A stretch of 64,000 nt of DNA from Bostrychus sinensis (taxonomy: Eukaryota; Chordata; Actinopteri; Gobiiformes; Eleotridae), in assembly GCA_020698575.1 (NCBI GenBank), contig CM036244.1, positions 10,578,534 through 10,642,533 on the forward strand. The letters run 5' to 3'. The notes under the pieces were generated by a model that was not told the origin of the DNA, did not search any database, and saw nothing but the letters and a program-made list of their open reading frames with translations. Below are positions 46,636 to 58,020 of this stretch, in pieces. Each line of letters begins with the position of its first letter. The stretch's first letter is position 1. The translations under genes were made by a program, and so were the position numbers.

Positions 46636-46834
46636 GTAACACCACTCTGCACAACTCTAATTTAGCTTTTATGAATTCATCAACCACAACATTATGAACA
46701 TCAGGTTTCATACACAAAATGTATGGAAAACCTTTTAAAACTTCTGGTTGACTAGAAATGTGGGTGGGTTCATCCAGACGGCTAGATTGTTTTTCATTTT
46801 CAGTAGCAGCAGAGACGTTTGCCCATTAACTTGA

Positions 46835-47060
46835 AGATTGCCAGTTCCCTGCTACCGACATTGCGTACTGTCACTGTGTCCTTGGGCAAGACACTTCACT
46901 CACCTGTCCTCTGTGAATGTGGCGGTGGCTGCAGAGGCCATAGGCGCATGATGGCAGTCTCTGTGCTCACTGCCACTGTGTGACTGAGGAGTGAATGAAA
47001 AATAAACTAATGTAAAGTGCTTTGAGAAACCTGAGAAGCTTGTAAAGTGCAATATCTAAA
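46835..47060. repeat. SINE/MITE-like fish repeat (GGGCAAGACACTTCACTCA)
   Basis: Contains CACTGTGTCCTTGGGCAAG, ACACTTCACTCACCTGTCC, GTGACTGAGGAGTGAATGA and the end TGTAAAGTGCTTTGAGAAAC. Related pieces at 4297-4400 and 10130-10256. A very common kind of fish interspersed repeat. Confidence 0.65.
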
Positions 47061-47612
47061 CCAGCGTTTTCCAATAAGGGGTACGGGGACCCCTAGGGGT
47101 ACGCAAGCACGTTGCAGGGGGTCCTTGGAATTATTTCATAATGTATTTCCAAGATAATAGGAAAATATTAGCGTTGTTTTTTTTGTTTTTGTCTTTTTCA
47201 TATTAGACTATTGACATTTTTGGAAGACAGGTGTCTCATTAACTAATGAAAGGAGGTAAAACTGCCAAAGAATATTATTTTAATATTATAGATATAGATA
47301 TAGATATAGATAGATTTAAAAGCTTGTTTAAAAGGAAAGTTTCAAGTAATTCAATTTTTCTTTGTAGTAATTTTGTATGAGTTTAATATTATTTTTATCT
47401 TCAATTCATTTTAAACATAAAATATATAGTATCATTATTATATTATTATATGATATTATTATTATAGTAGTTTTATTATCATATTGAATTTGAACATTTG
47501 AATTTGAAAAAAGGAGGAGAATTAGTTTTTACAATAAATTAAGTTGGAAATGGCATGACAAAAAAATCCAGGGGGTTAATAAGACTAAAAAGGTGGGGAA
47601 CCTCTGATCTAA
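47057..47612. repeat. Degraded DNA-element repeat (GGGGTACGGGGACCCCTAGG)
   Basis: Left end AACCAGCGTTTTCCAATAAG followed by GGGTACGGGGACCCCTAGGG; right end CCAGGGGGTTAATAAGAC and GGTGGGGAACCTCTGATCTA. The ends are loosely inverted. A related reverse fragment lies at about 2690-2760. Contains ATAGAT repeats near 47290-47320. Confidence 0.5.
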
Positions 47613-47614
47613 AC

Positions 47615-47676
<62 letters not shown>
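47615..47676. repeat. (ATT)n microsatellite
   Basis: About 20 uninterrupted ATT/TTA units immediately after the preceding repeat. Confidence 0.95.
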
Positions 47677-47677
<1 letters not shown>

Positions 47678-49899
47678 TTTTGCTGAGTGACAAACACATT
47701 TTTCTGACTTGGTTGCATTTTATTTAGTTTTGAAGGTGTATTAACAGAATTAGACAGAAAACAGCCATGAGATGCCTTTTATTTCACACAGCAATATATG
47801 GTTACTGCTATCTATATAGCTAAACAAATAGTTAGCTGCTGTCTATATAGTTAAACAAAATACAAATGAAACACAAAACAACTGTTGTTCAAAGTAATAA
47901 TGTTTCCTCTAAATTAATTTAAAAACTTCAAGTGTTGAATGCCACTCAAGTTTGGTTCTCATCCATTATTATATTATTCTCTACTGGCTGTTGAGACTCA
48001 TAGCAAATGCATTTTTTACACAAATTATTGCACAAGTAAGACAAACAAATGAAAATCCCACGGATAAAGAAAGATATTTGGCTCGAGATCCATTAGTGAG
48101 ATAATATCAATCCACATTCATTTAATTATTCATGGATAGAAAAACTTCCACTTACTCTAAAGCTGGTGTAATTTTAACTCATTACGTTCTACATTATTCT
48201 CTTCACTCGATTATAATTATTCCCTCAAGCTGAATCCAGAAGCATGAAGCTGTAATGACAGGAATTTGTCAGAGAAATGGCTGCCAGCTAAAAACGCTTC
48301 ACAATTAGGTTTGTTTAAAAAAAAAAAAAAAACATCCATACTTTACAAGATGGGCTGTGTGTTTTTGAGGGATAGTTGTTTTCAGTCGGGTACTAATTTA
48401 TTCTCTACAGTAGATTGTTTTTGGCACACTCCCAATTTGGAGCAGCAGACGGGAGCAAGACGCTAAACCTTTTTTAAAACAGTAAACTTCACCAATGCCT
48501 GTTTGAATGTTTGCTCTGCTGAAAAATGTCCCATGTTTTGGTTCAGAGCCACACTGAGAAGCTTGTACCGGGGGTTCTGGGGTTGTGATGATGATGAAAT
48601 GACATAACAGAATAAAAAGCAGTCATATGTCAAAATAAATGTCTGTAAATCCCTTCTTTGTAATGCACGCTTGCACTACGAGGAGATTTGGAAGTTGCAT
48701 AGAAGCTGAAGCTATGCGTTTTTGCTCCTGTCTGCTTCTGCAAACTCAAAAAATATCTCATGAATGCCCTTTTACTAAATACTCAAACTCAAAACACAGC
48801 AGAACATTAGAACAAGTGAATATATTGACATCATTCCCCATTACAGTGTAATCTATCATGAAGCAGATTGCGTGACATGTTGCTGCTGCTGCTGGCTCTT
48901 GTATAAACTCATGGCACAGTTCAGCCCTGGGCTGTTTCTCTTCTGAGCCACTGTTCATGTTTTGTGTTTATGGTCCCCTCATTAAACCACTGCTCTTGTC
49001 ACATGTCCTCCGCTACATGGTAGGTCCGTGTCTGCAGGCTGCAAAAAAAAAAAAAAAAAAAAACTGCAAAAAAAGTGTTATCAAGGGGGAACTGTGTAGG
49101 ATTGCCTGTTCTTTTTAGTCTTGTCCTTTTGGTGGAGAATTAATGATGCAAAAAGCAGACTGAGATCAGAATTAGAATGCTTAATTGATCATGAAAGGAA
49201 ATTATTTGGTTGCTGTTGCTCCATGAAAAAAAAAAAAGATATTATACAGTAAAAGCAATAAAACACAAGTGAAAACACAACTCTCAATAATAAAACACCA
49301 AAATAGTTGTTTAAATTGCTAATTAGGCAGTGAATAAGAAAATGGAGGTGATGGGATATCAAAGCGGGAAATTCAAACACAAAATTCAATCACAAATAAG
49401 AACAGAAAAAGGAGGTAGCTTTTGTGACCTGCCAATGATAAAAAATGGTCCTTGTTAGTGAAGTGGTTAGTTTCCAGTCAGGGGTTCATCTTTCTTTTGC
49501 GTAGGCCAAAACTCTAGACACCTGTGTGCCATTTGTCCGGGTTCAGGCACAAACCGACAGAAGGACATCTGGCAATAAAACAATAAAAAATTGTTCATGC
49601 ATATGATTTCCTGCGGTAACCACTGAAGAAAAAGAGTAGCCAAAAGTGACTTTATTGTCTTTTTAATTAAGAAACAATGAAACAGGCCAACGATAGCCAT
49701 TTGTTTGTTTGTTTAGAACCTATTTACAATCAGAAATCATCATTTAACCCCCCTTCACCTCAAGACACATTATAATGTGAATGAAAGATAATGAGAATAA
49801 ATGAAAAAAAAAAAATGGTTTCTTATCTGAGTTATTTTGACTTAACTTTGAAATTTAAATGAAAAGTGTGACTCTTTAATACAGGCACATGGACAGTAT

Positions 49900-50110
49900 T
49901 ATTCAGCCCTTAGCTTCAGTTCTTTGTGGAGCATCATTTCACTTTTATCACTTCTAACAAACGTTTTAATGGAGTCTTTGCCCATTCTTCATCTGCAGAA
50001 GCCGCAAGCTCAGTGATGTTTGATGGCCTCTGTGCTGCAGCTGCCTTTGTTAAATCCCACCAAAGATTTTCAATGGAATTTAAATCTGGAGACTCCAGGC
50101 CACTGCAGGA
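49900..50110 (-). pseudogene. Tc1-like transposase C-terminal fragment
   Basis: On the - strand the frame gives ESPDLNSIENLWWDLTKAAA, AAQRPSNITELAASADEEWA and KTPLKRLLEVI before stops. PDLNPIENLWWDLK and RPSNITELE-FC-EEW are hallmarks of Tc1/mariner (DD34E) transposases; the final catalytic Glu (IENLW) is present. The N-terminal two thirds and the TIRs were not found. Confidence 0.85.
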
Positions 50111-51059
50111 TATAAATCTTTAATTGATAAATCCTTAAAATCTTTGGTGGGTTGAATATTTCTGATTGCATCTATGATTTAAAAAGTAATGTGGAAAGGA
50201 ACAAATGATCTCTATAGTGTAAGTTTCCTAATTTCTGAAGCTGTATAATGGAGTCTATGTTATAAAACTGAAAATAAACACTCTGATACTTTAGATTGTG
50301 TTTTTGCAGCAGTGTTTGTGCCCTCAGCTGCTTTCTAGGGAACAGGATTGAATTGAGTTTGTGGTTTTGGTGGCACATGGGATCCCCATCATCTCTAATA
50401 TAATCTCTCATGAAGCGTCTCTGAACCAAGCAGAGGACATTTCTGTGTGGAGGATACGTCCAGAGCCAAACTTGATGCGATTTGTTTGGAGAACTGTTGC
50501 TGCAGGGACAAAAACATCTGTCTCTATACAGTACACATGTGAGTGTGTGGGGGTGTATTTCCAGAGTTATGGGGACATGTATATTTAGAGTGATGCTGTT
50601 TTGTCATTAAGTTCTCTACCTAAGGCCAGGCTCTTGGGCTCAAAGCTTTAATTAGATGTGACCATATCGGGTTATGCATCGTACACTTGCCTCCTTTTTT
50701 TATTCCAAAAGCAGCTGTACAGTATGTACGTACAGCTTGCTTAGTAACTTTGTATTAAGTATTTGCAGAAAACAAATAAAAAATGTATGTTCACCAAGAG
50801 ATACACACTGTATGTAGTATACACATAGACTCCTTACTCTTTTAAACTTGTGGAGAGGAAAGTTTCTTAGCAACAGGAGTAGCGAAGCAGGTATGGTTAT
50901 GAATATATACAAGAGTATGCACTGTATGGGTTGTCATGGGCAATACTTCATGCAAATTCAATTCAGTTTTCATCCAATAGGCATTTGTGTCCATTAAGGG
51001 TGGCATGTGGCTGGAGCCTGGATCATTTGGCCTGAGGTAACATCCTGGACAATGGCCAC

Positions 51060-51280
51060 TTGGAGACACATATTGCAGAATACCATTCACTCTTACCTTA
51101 ATTCACAAATGGCATTTTAGAGTCACCAATTCTTCCAACACCCACATTTCTTTGGACGGTGGGAGGAAGCCAGAGTACTTACAGTAACATGGGGAGGACA
51201 AGCAGACTCCATTCAAAGAGATTAAGTGTCGGCTAGGGATTTGAGGCTTCCTTGCTGAGAGTCAGGACTGCTACCTAAAT
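51060..51280. repeat. Fish interspersed repeat (AGTCACCAATT type)
   Basis: Contains TTTAGAGTCACCAATTC, TTTGGACGGTGGGAGGAAGC and AACATGGGGAGGACAAGCAG, as at 15530-15770 and 28810-29140. Confidence 0.6.
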
Positions 51281-51295
51281 AAATAAAAACAAATT

Positions 51296-51615
51296 ACTAA
51301 AGTAAGGTATACTTTATTGATCCCCTTAGGGAAATTTGTTCTTTGACCCATCCCTCAATGCTGCTGGGTCAACCTGTCGGTGTAGCGCCCAGGGACCCTT
51401 GAGGCACAGTCCTGGTCAGGAGTTCCTAGCTGGAGGTTTTAGCCTATTGTGCATGTTTTGAGTTTGACGGGTGAAACCGGAGCACCTGGAGGAAACCTAC
51501 CCAGACACGGGGAGAACATGCAAACTCCACACAGCAAGGCCCCACAGGAATCAAACCCGGGACCTTCTTGCTGTGAGGTGAGAGTGCTAACCACCAAGCC
51601 ACCGTGCTGCCAATA
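51296..51615. repeat. Fish interspersed repeat (CATGCAAACTCCACACAG type)
   Basis: Contains ATACTTTATTGATCCCCTTA, GAAACCGGAGCACCTGGAGG, GGGGAGAACATGCAAACTCC, AATCAAACCCGGGACCTTCT and GCTAACCACCAAGCCACCGT. Often the 5' or 3' neighbour of LINE tails in fish; here it directly precedes one. Open frames on both strands are incidental. A partial copy is at 53190-53360. Confidence 0.7.
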
Positions 51616-51639
51616 CATACAATATAATATAATATGCCC

Positions 51640-51996
51640 ATGACCGAAAGGACAATATCCTGAATGCAAGTGGGCCAAATAAATTTTCTCCATAAGGTGG
51701 CTAGGTGCTCCCTTAGAGATAGGGTGAGGAGCTTGGTCACCCAGGAGGAGCTGAGAGTAGAGCCACTGTTCCTCCACATTGAGCCTCCCTGGGGAGGTGT
51801 TCTGGGCATGTCCGATCAGGAGGAGGCCCCGGGGAAGACCTAGGACACACTGGAGGGACTATGTATTTCAGCTAGCCTGGGAACGCCTCAGGATTCCCCT
51901 GGTGGAGCTGGTGGAAGTGCCTGGGGAGAGGAAAGTCTTAGACTGTTTCCCCTGCTTATACCAGCCCCGTATAAGCGGAAAAAGATGGATGGACTA
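51640..51996 (+). mobile_element. RTE/Rex-like LINE 3' end
   Basis: In one + frame (51779 onward) the sequence encodes PGEVFWACPIRRRPRGRPRT, HWRDYVFQLAWERLRIPLVE and ends ISGKRWMD. RRPRGRPRTRWRDYV--LAWERLG is the standard C-terminus of fish RTE/Rex-like ORF2. The tail GCGGAAAAAGATGGATGGAC is the usual 3' end. A frame change separates it from the upstream GEELGHPGGA-like part, so it is a dead fragment. Confidence 0.8.
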
Positions 51997-53189
51997 ATAT
52001 GAAAATAGCACAGCAAGTCATTGTGTAATCATACATGCATGTCTTTGTATTGTTGGAGGAAGATCAAACCCACATTGTCCTGCTTAGAGGCAGAAATGCT
52101 CCCCACTCTGCCACTGCGCACCCTTCATAGTAGATGTGCACTTTTAGTCCTTTGAAAACCATGCAATTAACTTCCTCACTCATTGAAATTTAGATAAAAA
52201 GACAGACTAAGCCTATTGTGTCCTGTATTGTTTGAGCAATGCTTGTGTCACCGCACAAGGTGACCTTTCCAACATGGCCGCCCACTGCTGCAGTGGGTGG
52301 ACAGTGCATACGACTATGATGCGATTTATTTAAATGTGCTGGTGGACCTGATGTTTATGTGATGGTATGGATGGTATGGTGAGTTTTGCTGCAGGCAGTG
52401 TTTCTCAGCTTTGCTCACTGACACAGTGACACGAGCTGTCACCTCAACTCTGAGAAATCTGACGAAATATGATAAAACCACTGACAACATTTGAGGTCAA
52501 AAGTTCATTTTTACAGAAAGAAAAATATGTATATCTATTCCAGCTGCAGTATATTAACCCAAGACCTAAGACCTAAAACACAGCTCTTATATATTTAGTA
52601 ACAAGTTTATATGTAGAATATCACATGTATGGACTCGGTTTCTGTAAGTTTTCTGCAATATTTTATAGGAAGCATTACATAAAGCTACATAAAAATGACA
52701 ACATTAAACCACACAGTACCACTACTCTATACTCTATAAGTTAGCAACAGAAGCACTCCAAAAGCACACAAAGCCAAGCCCAAGGCTCTCAAAATGGAAA
52801 AAAAAATTGTGCCCAACCAGACCAATATTCAAACCAGGGATCTTTTAATTCAGGTGTAAATGCTCCATGCATTGAGCCACTTTTGTTTGTCACAATGGCA
52901 AAGAATCCACCTAATATGTGTTCTTTTACTGACCCTCGGATTTGGACATGAGGTGGAAAAATGAACAAAGCTTGTAACATATGAAAGAGTTATAATGAGT
53001 AAGTGGTCCTGCAGTGTATTATGCCCTCAGCGACCTTGGTACATTTCTGCTGTAGCTTCAACTGCTGGAGTAGACTTAAGCCCACACATTTCAACAATGC
53101 AAGTCTCTTGAATTATCTATGTTATAATGAGCTGCATTGTTTCCCAGCTGACTCGGGCTGTGAGGTAAGGTAAATATGGTAAAGTAAAG

Positions 53190-53360
53190 TGAAATGCTTT
53201 ATTTATCATTATTCATACAAGGTGTACAACAAAATTGTGTAGCTCAGATGGAGGGTTAGCCCTGAGCCGCTGCCACTATGGGCAAACCTGACCCACATAT
53301 TTTTGGTGGTCAGGGAAACTTACACAGACATGGGAAGAACATGCAAACTCCACACATTTA
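53190..53360. repeat. Partial fish interspersed repeat
   Basis: Shares TTTATTTATCATTATTCATA, GAACATGCAAACTCCACACA and related words with 51296-51615. Truncated on both sides. Confidence 0.5.
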
Positions 53361-53989
53361 TTTATTTTAGAACAATGTTGCATTAATGGACTTCTTGGTT
53401 TGTGGCAATTAGCAGGTTAGAAAGGCTGTAACAAAGTAAAAAAGTAACAAAGATTTTTATTTACTTCATTTTGCAATAATGACCAACTTGTTTATTTATG
53501 TAGAAAGTCTTCAAAAGATATTGTGTAAATGCATTTAGCCATGGAGCACATTATGTTTGGTGCTGAGTAGAAACATACTGAGCATGCTACCGACTCTTTA
53601 TTTGACTGACAAAGAGGTTGTTTTTATAAAACTGCAGAGCATCTTTTCTTATTTGTTTTCTGAGACCAAAATGTCAGGATAGTGACATTTGCTTTTTGCG
53701 ACAAATAAATTTACCTCCGCGTTCACAAGGGCTTTTTATGCAGCGACTCGAGACGTCTAAACTCCTGTCATCTTCTTTCATGTTTGTTTACTTCCAAACC
53801 AGACTGCAGAGAACCACTGATGGAGCAGGCTCTTCAAAAGAAAAAATAATATTGTTTAAATGGCAAAAAGTTTCTATATTCAAAGTATCTAGAAAGTATC
53901 TATATTTAAGAACATTTTCACATATTCAACTTTGTGCTGGCTCCAACTACTGTTTACACAACAAAAAGAAAAAAAAAAGCAATTCTTCT

Positions 53990-53995
<6 letters not shown>

Positions 53996-54059
<64 letters not shown>
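53996..54059. repeat. (TA)32 microsatellite
   Basis: 64 nt of uninterrupted TA repeats. It produces long Tyr/Ile ORFs on both strands that are artefacts. Confidence 0.97.
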
Positions 54060-54060
<1 letters not shown>

Positions 54061-54112
54061 TGTATTTGTTTTGTTTTTTGTGCAAGAAAGCAAAGCAAGA
54101 TTCATGGAAAAT

Positions 54113-54625
54113 AAATTAATAATAATAATACATTTTATTTATAAAAAGCGCTTTTCATGACACTCAAAGACACTGTACAAGGGTAAAAAGAGAAACAAAC
54201 AACAAAACAAGCAAACAAATATTAAACTTTAAACTTTAAAAGCAGTTCTGAAAAGGTGGGTCTTGAGAAGGTTTTTGAAGGTGGGGAGGTCAGTGCAGTC
54301 ACGGATGGGTGGTGGGAGTGAATTCCAGAGGGTGGGGGCAGCGACGGAGAAGGCTCTGTCACCCCAGGCTCGGAGCTTGGTCCTGCAGGGGAGGGAGAGA
54401 AGGACGGCAGCAGAGGATCGGAGGGAGTGGGACGGGGCGATGTGGTGGAGCAAGGTCAGAGAGGTAGGAGGGGGCCAGGTTATGGAGGGCTTTGAATGTG
54501 ATGAGGAGGATTTTGAATTGGATGCCTTGAGGGATAGGGAGCCAGTGGAGATTTTGGAGGACAGGGGTGATGTGGTCACGGGAGCGAGTGAGAAGGCGGG
54601 CAGCAGAATTGCAAAAGACACTGTA
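54113..54625 (-). mobile_element. L2/CR1-type LINE 3' end
   Basis: On the - strand: CNSAARLLTRSRDHITPVLQ, NLHWLPIPQGIQFKILLITF and KALHNLAPSYLSDL, then after a frame change TKLRAWGDRAFSVAAPTLWN, SLPPPIRDCTDLPTFKNLLK and THLFRTAF. This is the canonical C-terminus of L2/CR1-group reverse transcriptase ORFs. The 3' tail ends in TTATTATTATT (54115-54131 on +). The 5' end stops about 57 nt before the M3 exon, so the insertion lies in the immediate upstream region of that acceptor. Confidence 0.87.
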
Positions 54626-54681
54626 CACTATACATTATCTATAATATTGAACTAAACTTCTTGTTCTCTTCTTGTTTGCAG

Positions 54682-54881
54682 GTCTCTGTCAGGTCGGATT
54701 GTGGGCGGCGTGTGGTGGTTTTTTACCCTGATCATCATCTCGTCGTATACGGCCAACCTGGCAGCCTTCCTCACTGTGGAGAGGATGGTGTCGCCCATAG
54801 AGGGCGCTGAGGATCTGGCCAAACAAACTGAGATTGCAGTACGGGACGCTGGAGGGGGGCTCCACCAAAGAGTTCTTCAGG
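54682..54881 (+). CDS. gria1: GluA exon 12: M3 and start of S2, with 1-nt insertion
   Basis: Between ttgcag and gtcagt. It completes Arg, then reads SLSGRIVGGVWWFFTLIIIS and the gating motif SYTANLAAF (54743-54769), then LTVERMVSPIEGAEDLAKQT and EIA. After GCA (54836-54838) an extra G at 54839 shifts the frame; skipping it restores YGTLEGGSTKEFF, the S2 glutamate-binding segment (Ser654/Thr655 in GluA2). Length is 200 nt against the conserved 199. As written, translation runs into a TGA at 56422-56424 in exon 13. All other family residues are intact, which suggests a sequence error or a very recent lesion. Confidence 0.93.
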
Positions 54882-56401
54882 GTCAGTCACAAATATTTAT
54901 TTGGAAGGGCTAATAATGTTTTTTTTTTATTTTTTTATTTGGCTGTGAAACAAAACTATTGGCCATTATGTGATTTTTTATTTTTTTATTTTAACCTCAC
55001 CAACCCTTGTCACCAACAATAAAATACTTTGCTGTTCAAACATTTAGTTGTAGTTTAGGCAAAGTGCTGCAGTGGTCTAAAATCAATATTATATTATTAA
55101 ATATAATATTTTCACAATTGCAAAAAAAAAAAAAAAAAAAAAACTAATAGGGGATCCTATAAGCTTAAAGTAAACACAATCCATAGTGGGCAAAAAGAAC
55201 CTTAGCTAAATTATTCTTTAGAAAGAGTTCTTAGTAAATGTTTTGAGATTGTCATGGACTTGTTTTGTTAATAATTTTGCTCTTTTAATTTATCATAGCC
55301 ATATAAATATGTATTGTGATATGCAAAGGCTGTGATTAATTAGACTTCTCCTCATCTTAGTTGTGTGTTTATGTCCATGTGCTTGTGTAACAGACAGTAA
55401 TACTCACCACATTTATGATTAATTTGGGTGCACGACAGATGCAATAATCTATGTTGAAGTGCACATTTGTGTTTACTTATGCTGATGAGCCATAACATTT
55501 CATAGGTACACTAAACATATCAACAGTGGTTTATTCAACTCTTCTTGTCATTACGATGATCTGTGCATACAAATACTAGTGGAGAGAACAAAATATCCCA
55601 TCTCCACAGGATCTTAATATCCTTAAATTGTGCTACAGCTGTGGTTCAGACCTGTTCTGAAAGATGTGATTCCTTGTATTAGTTTAGCAGTTAATATTTC
55701 ACTGTTCCCTCAAGTGTTAAAGGGCCTATATTCTCCAAAATCAACTTTTCTGAGCTGTATAATGTTGTTCCCGCATCAAAAACATACCTGGAATTGTGTT
55801 TTCTTTCATTTACGCCTGTTTGAGTAATCCTGTGTTCTCTGGCACAGCCGTTCTGAGCCTTCAAAACGCATGGTTGCACAAACCTCCGTCTCTTCCATGA
55901 ACCTCGCCCATTTCAGGAAGCACTGACCAATCATCAACCCCTCTATATCCAATCTGCTTTCAGTCATTTATACAAAAAAGCAGTGTACAGCTCTGTTTCC
56001 ATTGATTCTTCACAGATATTTTTCATTTTGTCACTTTTATTCTTTAAATTATGTTCAAAAGACCACAACACTCTGCACTCTGCTGCCCTCTGCTGGTCTT
56101 TTCACCTGTTTCTTTATGGCTCCAGTAGAGTACTTTTTAAAAACTTTCTCTTTTAGTCAGATTATGTTTTTAAAGGTTGTAAAATGTGAATTGCTGTTCT
56201 AGAGGTGACCAAGATTGGTTTAAAAAATTTGAATAAAACCATTAATATATTCCCTTTAATGCTCCATCCCATGCTTAAAACGTATACTGTGAAGGGAATA
56301 CTGATAAAAAAAATTAAAAAAATAAAATAGCCTCACTTTAAAATGGTTTATACTACTTTTAAAAGATTCTTGTTGACTCACAGTTCTGCCTTTCTCTGCA
56401 G
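54882..56401 (+). other. gria1: Intron 12 of the receptor gene
   Basis: Non-coding, with poly-A at about 55122-55143, a fragment related to the hAT interior (55310-55520) and the piggyBac-like MITE (55721-56255). Nothing else recognised. Confidence 0.7.
55721..56255. mobile_element. piggyBac-like MITE, copy 2 with TTAA TSDs
   Basis: Begins AGGGCCTATATT and ends AATATATTCCCT (inverted ends), flanked by TTAA at 55717-55720 and 56256-56259. 535 bp, no transposase. Same family as 42125-42610. A third related left end (TTAAAGGTCCTATATTAGGC) is at 19040. Lies in intron 12. Confidence 0.8.
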
Positions 56402-56649
56402 AGATCAAAGATTGCTGTTTTTGAAAAGATGTGGTCGTACATGCGGAGCGCCGACCCGTCCGTGTTCGTCAAAAGCACCAACGAGGGTGTGGTGAGAGTC
56501 CGTAAATCCAAAGGGAAGTACGCCTATCTGCTGGAGTCCGCCATGAACGAGTACATCGAGCAGCGGAAGCCCTGCGACACCATGAAGGTGGGAGGGAACC
56601 TGGACTCCAAGGGCTACGGTGTGGCCACGCCCAAAGGATCCCCGCTCAG
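56402..56649 (+). CDS. gria1: GluA exon 13: ligand-binding domain S2
   Basis: 248 nt, the conserved size, between ctctgcag and gtacgt. In the receptor frame it reads RSKIAVFEKMWSYMRSADPS, then VRKSKGKYAYLLESAMNEYI, then EQRKPCDTMKVGGNLDSKGY and ends TPKGSPLR with the Arg codon split AG|A. Glu at 56534-56536 (YLLES) is the glutamate-contacting Glu705 equivalent. The Cys of KPCDTM pairs with the Cys of GECG in the flop exon. The last two bases hold the position of the R/G editing site of GluA2-4. If the exon 12 frameshift is real, this exon would be read out of frame. Confidence 0.95.
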
Positions 56650-57240
56650 GTACGTGACCCACTGGACCAGGGATGCTTCTGTGGAGTTAATGTCACTGTT
56701 TATGTTTGTTTATGTGTTATGTGTAAACAAGAGGGCGGGCAGAGGTGGGTAGAGAAGCCAAAAAAGGAGAAAAATACTGTTACTCTAATGCAAACTAAAG
56801 TAGGTAGAAGTTAAGGCAGGCAGCTAACAAGCATCCTAAAGAAAACGAGGAGAAGAAAATATTTAGTTTAACTCAAGCAATAAATTCAACTTTTAAATGC
56901 GGGTCCTGCAACCATTTTTGGATATGTCTTTTCTACCATTTATGGTAAAACTGAGATTAAGAAATTATTAGAGAGAGACATAAAACAAACTGAATTAGAT
57001 TTTACTTTGCTGAAGTCCATTTTACTAAAAAGTTAGTTATTGTCCACCTTTAAGGACAAACAATGGGGCAGTTTATACCAGAAAAAGTAAAATATCACAG
57101 GCTTTAGACATTAGGTTTGTTACATTGATACATAGAGTAAATAGTAGTATAATAATAATAGTAGTAGAAAGTGCCTATATGACATATTTATCCTCGGGAT
57201 CATTATTCTTGCTCTTCAGCGTCTAATTGTGGTTAGATTA

Positions 57241-57644
57241 AGGGTCCGTTTACACAACGAAGCTAGTCAGGAAGTCTGCGTCTATTTGGATAGAGGTGTG
57301 AACAAAACAGTAGAAGATGTGAACATCTGTAGTAACCTTCTGAGGCAAGGAGATGGCGCTGTTCACCCTGCTGATAAAGTCAGCACTGCAGAACAAGCCA
57401 CAGCTGAACACTTTCACTTTTACCTCCTGTGCTTTTCCTGGGCAGAGCTGACAAACTCTGAAGCAACAGTAAGAATTTATACATGAGGTATTGTGGGAAT
57501 GATCAAAATATGAAGGTACAACAAAAATTCCTCATCGATTATTGTCCAAAGATTGCGTATTTGTAAAAAAAAAAAAGACAAAAGGCCAGTCCGCCATCAA
57601 ATCATTACATATTCGGCAAAATATGTTGTTGTGTAAATGGCCCT
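57241..57644. mobile_element. MITE with TTTACACAAC inverted ends
   Basis: Left AGGGTCCGTTTACACAACG; right, as reverse complement, AGGGCCATTTACACAACAAC. About 404 bp. The GG-CC--TTTACAC terminus is common among fish hAT/Harbinger MITEs. No clean TSD was found. Confidence 0.65.
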
Positions 57645-58002
57645 AACTTTCTAACCTCTTCATCTGCGTCTAGAAATACTTTCCAATAGAATATACACAA
57701 AAATGAGAAAGGTATACTTAATTGAACAAGGCATCTCTTTGACACTATTTACATATACGTTATCTACAAGAATATTGGTTTTCAATGATAGAAAGGACTC
57801 AAAATGTGCCTGATTTCATAATAGTTTCTTATAAAAGGGCTTTAGAATGTCGAGAACAATGAATCCATGGGCAGTAGGTTTGATTATTTGAATGATTTTG
57901 TGGATGATTTCTCTGTTGTTTGTGAGTGTGTCCTGTCAGTGTCTGTTAATCTGTCTCCTGTCTGTCCTGTCTCTCTCTCTGTGTCTCTGTTTATATGTGT
58001 TT

Positions 58003-58020
58003 GTCTGTCTGTCTGTCTGT
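58003..58020. repeat. (GTCT)n tetranucleotide repeat
   Basis: Four to five GTCT units in a pyrimidine/TG-rich stretch (57920-58060) that also yields incidental Leu/Ser/Cys-rich ORFs. Confidence 0.8.

Larger units (their letters stand above)
46636..54681 (+). other. gria1: Intron 11c of the receptor gene (8.0 kb)
   Basis: No cellular exon was found. It carries the SINE-like, Tc1, LINE and microsatellite features listed separately. 47680-49890, 50110-51050 and 52000-53180 are AT-rich with A/T runs (for example A20 near 49042-49061) and nothing recognisable. Confidence 0.75.

Noticed and set aside
51439..51809. Overlapping 112- and 121-codon - frames
   Set aside because: Antisense to a common fish repeat and an RTE/Rex-like LINE tail.
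53696..54160. 154-codon + frame with a long Tyr-Ile repeat
   Set aside because: Produced by the (TA)32 microsatellite; no start context, homology or splice signals.
54263..54655. 130-codon + frame (MRRFLKVGRS start)
   Set aside because: Antisense of the L2/CR1-type LINE reverse transcriptase end.
54836..54840. GCAG|TAC read as an alternative acceptor instead of a frameshift
   Set aside because: It lies in the middle of continuous M3-S2 coding sequence; using it would delete M3.
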